Shown in pieces: positions 1-8,564 of a stretch of 64,000 bases of DNA. Under the pieces are notes generated by a model. That model saw only the letters and a list, made by a program, of their open reading frames with translations. It made no database searches and had not been told where the DNA came from. Position 1 is the first letter of the stretch; the number at the start of each line of letters is the position of its first letter. Both the position numbers and the translations under genes were made by a program. The stretch comes from Zhihengliuella salsuginis (GTDB lineage: Bacteria; Actinomycetota; Actinomycetes; Actinomycetales; Micrococcaceae): the NCBI RefSeq assembly GCF_014651715.1, contig NZ_BMXK01000001.1, forward strand, positions 186,001 through 250,000, given 5' to 3'.

Positions 1-151
1 AGTCGGCGGCGCACTGCTGATAGGCGGGGAGTTGGTTGGCGTCCCACAACCAGTAGTCGAGGGCGTCGCTATTGCCGCCGTCGCCACCTCCGCCGCAGGC
101 GGTGAGGGCCAGGGTTGCGACGCCGATCGCGCCGAGTGCTGTTCTACGCAT
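1..151 (-). CDS. Sugar ABC transporter substrate-binding lipoprotein, N-terminal part only
   Basis: Partial gene; the rest lies left of the window. Reading leftward from ATG at 151 the protein begins MRRTALGAIGVATLALTACG, a short basic N-terminus, a hydrophobic stretch and an LTAC lipobox (Cys at about residue 19). A Gly/Asp-rich linker and DYWLWDANQLPAYQQC follow, like the first strand of family-1 carbohydrate-binding proteins. AAGGA lies 7-8 nt upstream of the start. It is the last visible gene of a minus-strand operon after two permeases, so it probably captures the sugar outside the membrane. The substrate cannot be told from this fragment. Confidence 0.8.
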   Translation of the reverse strand, partial: MRRTALGAIGVATLALTACGGGGDGGNSDALDYWLWDANQLPAYQQCAAD

Positions 152-224
152 CAGGGTATTCCTTTCGAGGGGCGGCGGGCGTTGCCCGCCGTGAGTGGGT
201 GCGGTGATGGATGGTCTGCTGGGG

Positions 225-1145
225 CTACTTGACGCCGGAGAAGCCGATGGAGTTGACGATCTTCTTGCCGAAGATCATGAAAAGGGTCAGGACGGGCAGG
301 GCGGAGACCAAGGTGGCCGCCATGAGCCCGGACCAGTCCGGCGCGCCCTGCGGGGACTGGGACTTGAAGACGCCGAGGCCCACGGTCAGGACGCGGACAT
401 CGTCGGAATTGCCGACGAGCAGCGGCCAGAAGTACTCGTTCCACTGCTGGATGAACGTCAGCAGGACCAGGGTGGCGATCGGGGCGGCCGCGTTCGGGAG
501 GATGATCTGGAAGAAGATGCGGAGGTGCTTCGCGCCGTCGAGCATTGCGGCCTCCTCCACCTCGCGGGACATGTTCATGAAGAACTGGCGCAGGAAGAAC
601 ACGGCGAACGGGGTCATGAAGATGAAGGGCAGGACCATGCCGAGCATCGTGTTCAGCAGGCCGAGATCCTTGATGAGCAGGAAGTTCGGCAGCGCCGTGA
701 AGATCGGCGGGACCATCATGGTGGCCAGGAAGGCCCCGAAGACGACGTTGCGGCCCTTCCAACGCAGGCGGGCGAACGCGTACGCGGCCATCGCGCTGAA
801 GAAGACGGCCCCCGCGGTGGAGAGCGAGGCGAAGATGACCGAGTTGCGCAGGTAGACCCAGAAGTTGATGTCTGCCCCCGAGCCGCCCTGGGCGATGGCG
901 TCCTGCGTGGACTGGAGACCGAAGACGCGGGCGAAGGCGCCGAAGTTCAGATCGACGGGCAGCAGGCTCGAGGCGTTGGCGGCCAGCGACGCGTTCATCG
1001 ACAGGGACGTGCGCAGGACCCAGTAGAACGGCAGGATCGACACGGCGATGGCGAGCAGCAGCAGGATCCAGGGGACGACGTCGCGCCACGGGAGGCGCTT
1101 GGTGCGGCGCTCGTAGGAACGGTGCGGGGAGCGGGTGATTGGCAT
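225..1145 (-). CDS. Carbohydrate ABC transporter permease, MalG type (CUT1)
   Basis: 306-residue integral membrane protein with about six hydrophobic segments, the first at residues 24-45. The cytoplasmic EAA loop (EEAAMLDGAKHLRIF, about residues 197-211) is the docking site for the ATPase in binding-protein-dependent importers. It lies 12 nt after the MalF-type permease and before the binding protein, all on the minus strand, so the three form one importer. Length and topology are normal for MalG/LacG-like permeases. No ATPase gene is linked. Substrate unknown; the neighbouring oxidoreductase suggests a sugar or sugar acid that is oxidised after uptake. Confidence 0.9.
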   Translation of the reverse strand: MPITRSPHRSYERRTKRLPWRDVVPWILLLLAIAVSILPFYWVLRTSLSMNASLAANASSLLPVDLNFGAFARVFGLQSTQDAIAQGGSGADINFWVYLRNSVIFASLSTAGAVFFSAMAAYAFARLRWKGRNVVFGAFLATMMVPPIFTALPNFLLIKDLGLLNTMLGMVLPFIFMTPFAVFFLRQFFMNMSREVEEAAMLDGAKHLRIFFQIILPNAAAPIATLVLLTFIQQWNEYFWPLLVGNSDDVRVLTVGLGVFKSQSPQGAPDWSGLMAATLVSALPVLTLFMIFGKKIVNSIGFSGVK

Positions 1146-1157
1146 GGTCGTTTCTCC

Positions 1158-2126
1158 TTAGCCCAGGTCCGACTCGTTGCCGCGCAGGAACTTCATCTGG
1201 ACGAAGGCCACGAGGACGAGGATGAGGAAGAGGATGACGGCGAGGGCGGAACCGTAGCCGAACTGCGACTCGGTGAACGCCTTCTGGAAGATGTAGTACT
1301 GCATGACGCGGCTCGCGTTGATCGGGCCACCCTGCGTGGTGACGGCGACCGTGTCGAATACCTGGAAGGAACCGATCACGGTGACCACCAGGACGAGCAC
1401 CAACACGGGGCGCAGCAGGGGCAGGGTGATGCGGAAGAAGGTCTGCACGGCGTTGGAGCCGTCGAGGCTCGCCGCCTCGTAGAGCTGCTTCGGGATGACC
1501 TGCAGGCCGGCGAAGATGAGCAGAGCCGTGTAGCCCATGTGGCGCCACGTATTGATGAGGGCCTGCGTGGGGATCGCCCACTCCTCGCTGCCGAAGAACG
1601 CGACGCGGCTGCCGCCGAGCGTCTCGAGGACGTGGTTGACGATGCCGATCTGGTAGTCGAGGAGCCAGAACCACAGCAGGGCCGCGATCACGTTGGCCAT
1701 GAGGTAGGGCAGCAGGAGCATGCCGCGGATCAGCGTCGACTTGGCGATGCGCTGCATCAGCAGCGCGATGCCGAGGGCCAGCAGGGTCTGCAGCACGATG
1801 TTGATGACCACGTACTGACCGGTGACGCCGAGCGCGTTCCAGAACAGGGGATCGCGGGCGATTGCCTCGTAGTTCTCGGTCCCGATCCAGGTCGGGTCGC
1901 CCAGGATGTTGTACTCGGTGAAGCTCAGGTAGACGCCGCGAATCATGGGCACCAGGAAGAAGACCACCAGGCCCAGCAACGCCGGGGCGATGAAGAACAG
2001 TGCGGCGGGTAGGTCTCCCCTAGTGGGGCTCCAGCCGAGGCGGCCCGGACGGCGGCGGCCGGTTGCTGTCCGCGACGGCGCAGGCGGCTGGTGCGCGCCT
2101 TCGCCGGTTGCTGTGGGGGTACTCAT
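1158..2126 (-). CDS. Sugar ABC transporter permease, MalF type (CUT1)
   Basis: 322 residues. A polar Pro/Arg-rich cytoplasmic N-terminus of about 40 residues precedes six predicted membrane segments beginning near residue 42. The EAA loop LYEAASLDGSNAVQTF is at about residues 215-230. First gene of the minus-strand importer operon. Its promoter shares the 2127-2285 gap with the divergent oxidoreductase gene, where a CTACTTGAGTAG palindrome lies. Family assignment is firm; the sugar is not known. Confidence 0.9.
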   Translation of the reverse strand: MSTPTATGEGAHQPPAPSRTATGRRRPGRLGWSPTRGDLPAALFFIAPALLGLVVFFLVPMIRGVYLSFTEYNILGDPTWIGTENYEAIARDPLFWNALGVTGQYVVINIVLQTLLALGIALLMQRIAKSTLIRGMLLLPYLMANVIAALLWFWLLDYQIGIVNHVLETLGGSRVAFFGSEEWAIPTQALINTWRHMGYTALLIFAGLQVIPKQLYEAASLDGSNAVQTFFRITLPLLRPVLVLVLVVTVIGSFQVFDTVAVTTQGGPINASRVMQYYIFQKAFTESQFGYGSALAVILFLILVLVAFVQMKFLRGNESDLG

Positions 2127-2172
2127 CTTCGCTTGCCTCCGAATGTGAGGTGACTAACAGTTGGCGACGAAT

Positions 2173-2184
2173 CTACTTGAGTAG
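2173..2184. promoter_or_regulatory. Candidate LacI-type operator between divergent genes
   Basis: CTACTTGAGTAG is a perfect palindrome with 5-bp arms and a 2-bp centre. A further half-site GAGTAGAT lies at 2257-2264, just before the oxidoreductase start. The gap separates the importer operon (minus) from the oxidoreductase and LacI genes (plus), the usual place for a local LacI operator. The binding protein, presumably the regulator at 3523, is inferred only. Confidence 0.4.
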
Positions 2185-2285
2185 CTATTGGAGTGCAAGG
2201 GGTAGATCCGTATAAATTCGGGGTTGATTAACTCATGTCGTCCAACCTGTTGACCCGAGTAGATTTTGCGTGCAGGATGTTCGGC

Positions 2286-3509
2286 ATGACGTTTTCACTG
2301 GGAATTGTTGGTGCCGGTCAGTTCGCCGGCGTGTTCGCCAAGCTCTTCGCCGCCCACCCCGGCATAGACCGCGTGTACGTTACGGACGTGATCGCGGAGC
2401 GTGCCGAGGCCCTCGTGGACCGCCTGGGTCTCGAGGGGACGCACGCGGACTTCGAGGCGCTGCTCGCCAGCGACGTCGACGCCGTGGCCCTCTTCACGCA
2501 GCGCTGGACCCACGGGCCGCTCGTCGTGCAGGCGCTCAAGGCCGGCAAGCACGTGTACTCGGCGGTGCCCATGGCTGTCTCCGAGGAGGAGATCGCCGCC
2601 ATCATCGAGGCCGTGAAGGAGACCGGCCTGACCTACATGATGGGGGAGACCAGCCAGTACAACCCGGCGACGGTCTACGCCCGCGCCCGCCACGCCGCCG
2701 GCGACTTCGGGCGCATCATCTACGCCGAGGGCGACTACGTGCACGACATGGACCTGGGGTTCTACGACGCCTACAAGTACTCGGGCGGCGAGGGCTGGAA
2801 GCAGACGGCCAGCTACCCGCCGATGCTCTACCCGACGCACTCGGTCGGCGGCGTCCTCGGCGCCATCGGCGGCCGCGCGACGAGCGTGAGCTGCATCGGC
2901 GTGAAGGACCAGCGCGGCGACGGCGTCTTCGACAAGTCCGTGAGCATGTTCGACAACGACTTCTCCAACGCCACGGCCCTCTTCGAGCTCGAGGGCGGCG
3001 GCAGCATGCGCATCAACGAGATGCGCCGCGTCGGCTACCCCTCGCATCTGCGTGAGTCCCGTTTCCGGTACTTCGGCACCGAGGCCAGCTTCGAGCAGCT
3101 TGCCGAGGTCAGCGTGTGGCAGGACAAGGAGGCCGTCACGGACGTCAGCTCCCAGCTCGCCACCGGCGCGACGGTGGGGGACAACGACGCCGCGCTTGCC
3201 GACGTCGCCCCCGCGCTGCGCGACGCGTTCGCCTCCGGCATGGCCGAGGTGCACGACGCGTCCCGTCTGCCGGAGGAGTTTGTTGGTCTGCCGAACGGGC
3301 ACGAGGGCAGCCACCACTTCCTGGTGGACGACTTCGTCACCGCCGTGAACAGCGGCGCCCTGCCGCCCGTCAACGCGTGGGTCGCCGCCCGCTACACCCT
3401 GCCGGGCATCGCCGCACACGCCTCCGCGCTGCGCGGCGGCGAGCGGCTGCCTGTCGCCGATTTCGGTGATCCGGTGGTGCCGCAGCGCCCCGCTGCATCC
3501 CGCGGATAG
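2286..3509 (+). CDS. Gfo/Idh/MocA family oxidoreductase with altered EKP motif
   Basis: 407 residues from ATG 2286, chosen because AGGA (2274-2277) is 8 nt upstream; ATG 2277 and codon 2235 are in the same frame but lack a ribosome site. The N-terminal Rossmann fold shows GIVGAGQFAG (residues 6-15), followed by an alpha/beta C-terminal domain. The family oxidises or reduces sugars and cyclitols with NAD(P). The usual AGKHV..EKP motif reads AGKHVYSAVPMA (residues 86-97), so the conserved lysine is missing, which may mean altered chemistry or a non-redox role. Divergent from a sugar importer and upstream of a LacI regulator, it probably acts on the imported sugar. Confidence 0.85.
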   Translation: MTFSLGIVGAGQFAGVFAKLFAAHPGIDRVYVTDVIAERAEALVDRLGLEGTHADFEALLASDVDAVALFTQRWTHGPLVVQALKAGKHVYSAVPMAVSEEEIAAIIEAVKETGLTYMMGETSQYNPATVYARARHAAGDFGRIIYAEGDYVHDMDLGFYDAYKYSGGEGWKQTASYPPMLYPTHSVGGVLGAIGGRATSVSCIGVKDQRGDGVFDKSVSMFDNDFSNATALFELEGGGSMRINEMRRVGYPSHLRESRFRYFGTEASFEQLAEVSVWQDKEAVTDVSSQLATGATVGDNDAALADVAPALRDAFASGMAEVHDASRLPEEFVGLPNGHEGSHHFLVDDFVTAVNSGALPPVNAWVAARYTLPGIAAHASALRGGERLPVADFGDPVVPQRPAASRG

Positions 3510-3522
3510 CGGGGTGGGTACG

Positions 3523-4545
3523 ATGGCGGGTGTGAACTCTACCTCAAATGGCGCCAAGGCCAGCGTGACGCGCAAGGATGTCGCGCGCCTGGCCGGCGTC
3601 AGCACCGCCGTCGTGAGCTACGTGGTCAACGGCGGGCCGAAGCACGTCGCGCCGGCGACGGAGGCGAAGGTCCGCCAGGCCGTGGAGGCGCTCGGCTACC
3701 AGCCGAACGCCGCCGCGCGCGCCCTCAAACTCGGGTCGTCGGAGATGCTCGGCATGGTGGTCCCGGACGCGACCAACGCCTTCTTCGCCTCTATGGTCCG
3801 CGCCGTGGAGAACGCGGCGCTTGAGCGAGGATTCGCCGTCCTGTTCGCCGATTCGGACGGGTCGCTGCGCACCGAGCGCCGGCTCGTGAAGAATCTGGTC
3901 AACCGCCGGGTCGACGGCGTCTTCCTGTGCAGTGTGCTCGCCGACCCGGACTTAGGCGACCTGGCGCGCGCCGACATCCCGGCCGTTCTGCTCAACCGGA
4001 GCGTCGAGAGCCCGGCGTTCAGCTCCGTAGGCGTGACCTTCGAGGAGGGGGCGCGCCGCGCCGTCGAGCACCTGATCGGACACGGCCACCGCGATGTCGG
4101 ACTGATCATGGGCACGTCGACGGTCGAGGAGCTCGACGGCCGCGAGGCCGGGTGGCGGCGGGGGCTTGAGGAGGCCGGCCTGCCCGAGGGAGCGATCATC
4201 CGCTCCGAATTCACGCGCGAGGGCGGCTACCGCGCCGGGCAGCGGTTCCTCGCGGCCAAGGAGCGCCCGCCGGCGGTGTTCGTCAGCTCCGACCTGCAGG
4301 CGATCGGCTTCATGCGCGCGATCCTCGAAGCCGGCCTGCGGGTACCGGACGATCTGGCGATCTTCGCGTTCGACGGTTCTCCGGAGTCGGCCTACAGTTG
4401 GCCCTCGCTCAGCACAGTGGTCCAGCCGGTCGAGGAGATGGCCCGCGCCGCCGTGGACGCGCTGTTCGCCTCCCGTGGCGGCGGGGAGGTCGAGCACCGC
4501 GTCTTCGACGTCGAACTCAGGCCCCGCGCGTCCTGCGGCTGCTGA
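3523..4545 (+). CDS. LacI family transcriptional regulator
   Basis: 340 residues from ATG 3523. GTG 3532 is an attractive alternative, since TACGAT ends 7 nt before it and would give a leaderless message. The N-terminal helix-turn-helix reads VTRKDVARLAGVSTAVVSYV (about residues 13-32), followed by the hinge helix (PNAAARALKLG) and a periplasmic-binding-like sugar sensor. It starts 13 nt after the oxidoreductase stop, so it is likely co-transcribed and represses this sugar locus. The effector sugar is unknown. Confidence 0.88.
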   Translation: MAGVNSTSNGAKASVTRKDVARLAGVSTAVVSYVVNGGPKHVAPATEAKVRQAVEALGYQPNAAARALKLGSSEMLGMVVPDATNAFFASMVRAVENAALERGFAVLFADSDGSLRTERRLVKNLVNRRVDGVFLCSVLADPDLGDLARADIPAVLLNRSVESPAFSSVGVTFEEGARRAVEHLIGHGHRDVGLIMGTSTVEELDGREAGWRRGLEEAGLPEGAIIRSEFTREGGYRAGQRFLAAKERPPAVFVSSDLQAIGFMRAILEAGLRVPDDLAIFAFDGSPESAYSWPSLSTVVQPVEEMARAAVDALFASRGGGEVEHRVFDVELRPRASCGC

Positions 4546-4565
4546 CGCGCCGCTAGGCTGGAGGC

Positions 4566-4883
4566 ATGGCTGGGATCCGGGTGCGCGGCGCCGTCGTCGA
4601 CGACCAGACCCGCTGCGCGCACTACGCCGGAGAGCTCGACGTGGTGGCCATCCGGTTCTACTGCTGCCGCGAGTACTATCCGTGCCACCTCTGCCACGAG
4701 GAGGCCGCGGGCCATTCCGCACGCGTCTGGCCGCGCGGCCAGCGGGATGAACCGTCGATCCTCTGCGGGGTGTGCCGGCACGAGCTGACGATCGCCGAGT
4801 ATCTGGCGGTCTCCGGCTGCCCGCGCTGCGGGGCCGGATTCAACCCCGGGTGCGCGCTGCACGCGCACCTCTACTTCGGGTGA
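4566..4883 (+). CDS. CHY-type zinc finger protein
   Basis: 105 residues with many paired Cys/His: CAHY near the start, FYCCREYYPCHLCHEE, CGVCRHE, then CPRCGAGFNPGCALH. This is the CHY zinc-finger pattern, expected to bind several zinc ions. Bacterial members are small stand-alone proteins without a settled role. TAGGCT (4554-4559) lies exactly 6 nt before the ATG, so the message is probably leaderless, although GGAGG overlaps that spacer. It does not appear functionally tied to its neighbours. Confidence 0.85.
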   Translation: MAGIRVRGAVVDDQTRCAHYAGELDVVAIRFYCCREYYPCHLCHEEAAGHSARVWPRGQRDEPSILCGVCRHELTIAEYLAVSGCPRCGAGFNPGCALHAHLYFG

Positions 4884-4892
4884 CCGGCGCGC

Positions 4893-5555
4893 TCAGGCAC
4901 AGGGGATGACGCGGTCCGCCCGGTCCCGGGTGCGCTCGACGATCCGCGCATTGACCTCATCAGTGCCCGACACCCAGGCCCTCGCCGCCTCCGGGCTCTT
5001 GCCGAACAGCTCGTGCCGGGCGACGAGTCGCTCGAGGCGCACGTCCGGAGGCGGATCCACGAACCAGATCTCCGCGCAGATCTCCCGCAGCCGGCGCCAG
5101 GGGTCGGCCTCGGCCAGCAGGTAGTTGCCCTCGGTGATGATCAGCCGGGCCGTCGGCGGGATCTCGAGTCCGGCGGCGATGGGCTCCTCCAGGTCGCGTT
5201 CGAACCGGGGCGCGAATACCGGGCGGTCGGCCTCGCTGCCGAGGCGGCGCAGCAGCGCGACGTAGCCGTCGGCGTCGAACGTGTCGATCGCGCCCTTGCG
5301 CTCGAGGGCGCCCCGCGCGGACAGGACGCGGTCGCTCAAGTGGAACCCGTCCATCGGCACGACGGCGGCCGCCGCGCCGAATCGTTCCGCGAGGAGGGTG
5401 GCGAGCGTCGATTTCCCCGCGCCGGGGGAACCCGCGATGCCGAGGAAGACGCGCCCCTGCGCCTGCTCGAGAATCTGTGCGATCCGCTCCACCGCGGTGC
5501 CGAGCGCGGAGTCGCCTCGCGGATCCAGGAGCCCGGGCGGGAGCGTGTTGTGCAT
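4893..5555 (-). CDS. P-loop nucleoside/sugar kinase family protein (uridine kinase/FrcK-like)
   Basis: 220 residues from ATG 5555. TACACT (minus strand, 5567-5562) lies 6 nt upstream, so the start is probably leaderless; an upstream in-frame extension has no such support. The Walker A motif GSPGAGKST is at residues 42-50, followed by the PMDGFHLSD motif typical of the pantothenate/uridine kinase-like P-loop group that includes fructose-transport kinases. It is divergent from the polyol dehydrogenase gene across a gap holding SorC-type sites. A role phosphorylating the keto-sugar made by that dehydrogenase is plausible but inferred. Confidence 0.75.
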   Translation of the reverse strand: MHNTLPPGLLDPRGDSALGTAVERIAQILEQAQGRVFLGIAGSPGAGKSTLATLLAERFGAAAAVVPMDGFHLSDRVLSARGALERKGAIDTFDADGYVALLRRLGSEADRPVFAPRFERDLEEPIAAGLEIPPTARLIITEGNYLLAEADPWRRLREICAEIWFVDPPPDVRLERLVARHELFGKSPEAARAWVSGTDEVNARIVERTRDRADRVIPCA

Positions 5556-5592
5556 GCAGGCAGTGTATTGGCTGCCGGCCCGGCCGGCATCT

Positions 5593-5631
5593 TGCTCATC
5601 TGAGACATCAGCTGCGCTCAAATGTTATGCT
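5593..5631 (+). promoter_or_regulatory. Promoter with SorC-type operators for the polyol dehydrogenase
   Basis: TGCTCATCTGAGAC (5593-5606) and CGCTCAAATG (5615-5624) resemble the tGCTCAnnTGAtcA sites found upstream of the importer at 8565. They overlap a candidate promoter: -35 GAGACA (5602-5607), 18-bp spacer, -10 TATGCT (5626-5631). The layout suggests that the SorC regulator encoded at 7422-8360 controls this gene and perhaps the divergent kinase. Confidence 0.5.
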
Positions 5632-5714
5632 CGACTCGGGCAATGTGTCCCGCCTCACCATTCCGGGGCCGCGACGCCGGAGAACACCGACGAAAGAGAA
5701 CGGGGAGCACCACC

Positions 5715-7343
5715 ATGAGCCAGTCACATCCGGAGCAGAACGCGGCAGGGGCCACCCGCGCGGCCGTGGACGGCGGGGCGGGCGGCGCCGTCGTCGACCT
5801 GAACGCGCAGAACCTGCCGAGCATCGGGGCCAACGGGCGCGGGGTGCAGACCCCCGCGTTCGCGCTCGATGCGCGCAGCGTCGGCGTCGTCCACTTCGGC
5901 GTGGGCGGGTTCCACCGCGCACACCAGGCCCTCTATCTCGACCGGCTCATGCAGCAGGGGCGCGCGCTGGACTGGGGGATCTGCGGCGTCGGCCTCATGC
6001 CGCACGATGCCGCCATGCGCGACGCGCTGACCGCCCAGGACGGGCTCTACACGCTGGTCGAGAAATCACCCGATGGCACCCGCGCGGCCCGCGTCGTCGG
6101 CTCGGTCGTCGAGTACCTCTACGCCCCCGACGGCCCCGAGGCGGTCCTGGCGCGGCTGACGGATCCGGGCGTCCGCATCGTTTCGCTGACCGTCACCGAG
6201 GGCGGCTACAACTACAACCCCCGCACCGGCGAGTTCCTGGCCGAGACCCCCGCCGTCGCCGCCGATCTCGCCGCGGAACCGGGGGGAGAAGCACCCCGGA
6301 CCACGTTCGGGTACATCACCGAGGCGCTGCGCCGCCGTCGTGCCGCCGGGACGGCACCGTTCACGGTGATGAGCTGCGACAACATCCAGGGCAACGGGCA
6401 CCTGGCGCAGAAGGTCTTCACCGCGTTCGCGGACCTGAAGGACCCGGAGCTGGGCGCCTGGGTGCGCGAGAACGTGCGGTTCCCGAACTCGATGGTCGAC
6501 CGGATCACCCCCGTCACGACGGACGCCGACCGCGAGGCCGTGGCGGCGGAGTACGGGATCGGGGACCGCTGGCCGGTGGTGTGCGAGGACTTCATCCAGT
6601 GGGTACTCGAGGACGACTTCCCGACGGGCCGCCCGCCCTTCGAGGAGGTGGGTGTGCAGGTGGTCGACGACGTCGAGCCGTACGAACTCATGAAGCTGCG
6701 CCTGCTCAACGCCACCCACCAGGCCATGGCGTACACGGGCCGCCTCGCCGGCTACCGCTACGCGCACGAGGCGACGCAGGATCCGCTCTTCGCCGAGTTC
6801 TTCGCCGCCTACATGGACCGCGAGGCGACGCCGACGCTGCGCCCGGTGCCCGGAATCGACCTGGACGCATACAAGCGCCAGCTGCTCGAGCGCTTCTCCA
6901 ACGAGCAGGTCCGCGACACCCTCGCGCGCCTCTGCGCCGAGTCCAGCGACCGCATCCCCACCTGGCTGGTCCCGGTTATCGTGCACAACCTCGCCGCCGG
7001 CGGGCGGGAGCAGGCCGGGTACGACGGCGCGGCCACCGCGCGCGGTCCGGTCGCCCTGAGCGCCGCGATCGTCGCGTCGTGGGCACGCTACGCCGAGGGC
7101 GTGGACGAGGCCGGCGAGCCGATCGAGGTCGTCGACCGGCTCAAGGACCGCGTCATGGCGGCGGCCGCGAAGCAGGACGAGGACGATCTGGCGTTCCTGC
7201 GCGACCCCGAGCTCTTCGGCGACCTGGCCGAGCACGAGGAGTTCACGCGGCACTACGTCGCGGCGCTGCGCAGCTTCAAGACGGCGGGCTCGCGCGCGAC
7301 GCTCGAGGTGCTGCGCGACTCCGGCTGGTCCACCCTGGTCTGA
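5715..7343 (+). CDS. Mannitol dehydrogenase family protein (polyol 2-dehydrogenase)
   Basis: 542 residues from ATG 5715, with GGGGAG about 8 nt upstream; earlier in-frame codons overlap the promoter. The N-terminal Rossmann domain has FGVGGFHRAHQ (residues 61-71). The C-terminal domain has the catalytic pattern K327-x4-N332-x2-H335 (KLRLLNATH) of long-chain polyol dehydrogenases. The family oxidises mannitol, sorbitol or arabinitol to the ketose with NAD, independent of metal. The size is slightly above the usual 480-500 because of a Gly/Ala-rich N-terminal extension of about 45 residues. With the importer, kinase and SorC regulator it forms a hexitol/pentitol catabolic module; the exact polyol is not determined. 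Confidence 0.88.
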   Translation: MSQSHPEQNAAGATRAAVDGGAGGAVVDLNAQNLPSIGANGRGVQTPAFALDARSVGVVHFGVGGFHRAHQALYLDRLMQQGRALDWGICGVGLMPHDAAMRDALTAQDGLYTLVEKSPDGTRAARVVGSVVEYLYAPDGPEAVLARLTDPGVRIVSLTVTEGGYNYNPRTGEFLAETPAVAADLAAEPGGEAPRTTFGYITEALRRRRAAGTAPFTVMSCDNIQGNGHLAQKVFTAFADLKDPELGAWVRENVRFPNSMVDRITPVTTDADREAVAAEYGIGDRWPVVCEDFIQWVLEDDFPTGRPPFEEVGVQVVDDVEPYELMKLRLLNATHQAMAYTGRLAGYRYAHEATQDPLFAEFFAAYMDREATPTLRPVPGIDLDAYKRQLLERFSNEQVRDTLARLCAESSDRIPTWLVPVIVHNLAAGGREQAGYDGAATARGPVALSAAIVASWARYAEGVDEAGEPIEVVDRLKDRVMAAAAKQDEDDLAFLRDPELFGDLAEHEEFTRHYVAALRSFKTAGSRATLEVLRDSGWSTLV

Positions 7344-7421
7344 CGCCTCCGCGGACGTGGGACGCGCTGGTCGTGGGGACGCGGGCCTCGGCGCAGCGTG
7401 GGTCACCGGCCGGCTCCGGGG

Positions 7422-8360
7422 CTACGCGGCGTCGAGGCCCGCGTGCTCCGCGAGGGCGGCCGCCAGGTCCCCGTCGATCACGAGCCGCTGGATGAAGCCG
7501 CCGCGCAGCGCCGCCAGGACGCCGGGCAGGTTGTCGAGCCCGTAGGCGATCGCGACTGTGGTCGTGGCGGCGCGCAGCTGGTCGATCGTCACCGCGATGA
7601 CCCGGCCGTCGAGGCCCGCGTCCACGTGCTCGCCCGTCTCCGTCAGCAGCCGGCCGGAGATCTCCGCGACGGCCCCTGCGGCGGCGATCGAGGCCCGCTC
7701 CTCCTCGGAGACGCGCGCCCAGACGGTGGATCGGCCGGACGTCCACGTGCCGATCGCGACCATGGCGATGTCCAAGTGGTCGGCCTTCGCCTGCGCCTCG
7801 GAGATCTCCGGCAGCCGGCGCAGGCTCGACGCGAGCTGTGCGCTCTCGACGATCAGCGGGGCCGGCAGTGGCCAGGTCCGTCCGCCGGCGGCGGTGCCGA
7901 GCTGGTGGATCAGCTGGCCTGAGCCGGCGTCGTTTCCGAACCGCAGGTCTCCCGCGAGCTGCACGACGTCGCACGTCGGCAGCTGCCCGAGGTGCGTCGT
8001 CATGAGGCTGAGTGTGCGGGACCAGGAGACGCCGATCGTGCAGCCCTTCCGGGCGAGCGAGTCGAGCGTCGCCGCCGCCTGCACGGCCACGGCCTCCCGC
8101 GCGGATCGGCCCGCGGGTTCGCGCGCGATGTCGACGCCCTCGACGCCGAGGACCGCGGCCAGGGCGGCCGCGTCGATCTGCGTGTGCGCGGGGCGGTGGA
8201 TCGTGATGTCCACGACGCCCTCGCGGCGGGCTTCGTCCAGGTAGCGCGCGACCTGGAAGCGGGAGATGCCGTGCTCCTTGGCGATCTCCACCTTCGACGT
8301 GTTGTCCAGATAGTAGGCCGTGGCGATATCGGCCAGCAGCTCCTGATGCGTCGTCGACAT
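7422..8360 (-). CDS. SorC/DeoR-type sugar-binding transcriptional regulator
   Basis: 312 residues. The N-terminal helix-turn-helix is SKVEIAKEHGISRFQVARYL (residues 22-41), followed by a SorC-type effector domain related to phosphosugar isomerases, with GCTIGVSWSRTL near the middle. Divergent from the polyol importer at 8565. The 200-bp gap contains several copies of tGCTCAnnTGAtcA, one overlapping the likely regulator promoter (CATACT at minus 8455-8450), so autoregulation is likely. Members usually respond to a phosphorylated catabolic intermediate. Confidence 0.88.
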   Translation of the reverse strand: MSTTHQELLADIATAYYLDNTSKVEIAKEHGISRFQVARYLDEARREGVVDITIHRPAHTQIDAAALAAVLGVEGVDIAREPAGRSAREAVAVQAAATLDSLARKGCTIGVSWSRTLSLMTTHLGQLPTCDVVQLAGDLRFGNDAGSGQLIHQLGTAAGGRTWPLPAPLIVESAQLASSLRRLPEISEAQAKADHLDIAMVAIGTWTSGRSTVWARVSEEERASIAAAGAVAEISGRLLTETGEHVDAGLDGRVIAVTIDQLRAATTTVAIAYGLDNLPGVLAALRGGFIQRLVIDGDLAAALAEHAGLDAA

Positions 8361-8420
8361 GGTGTCAGATCCTTGGGAGTCGGAGGGGGCGCGCGACCGG
8401 CGTGACTCGGACGCTCGGAC

Positions 8421-8529
8421 CGCTCAAATGAGCGGTCGTGACCTCTTCGAGTATGCCACTCTTGCTCATTTGATCAAATGTGGCTACAGTCACATATCAG
8501 ATGAGCGTGTGCGATTGATCATCTGAGCA
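8421..8529. promoter_or_regulatory. Cluster of SorC-type operators between regulator and importer
   Basis: Four related sites: CGCTCAAATGAGCG (8421-8434, 6-bp inverted arms), TGCTCATTTGATCA (8463-8476), ATCAGATGAGCG (8496-8507) and TGATCATCTGAGCA (8516-8529, the reverse of TGCTCAGATGATCA). A 14-bp perfect palindrome CATTTGATCAAATG spans 8467-8480. The same motif recurs at 5593-5624. Assignment to the adjacent SorC protein is inferred from position and recurrence. Confidence 0.6.
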
Positions 8530-8564
8530 ACACGCCTGCAGCCAACACGAGGAGCGCCTCCACC

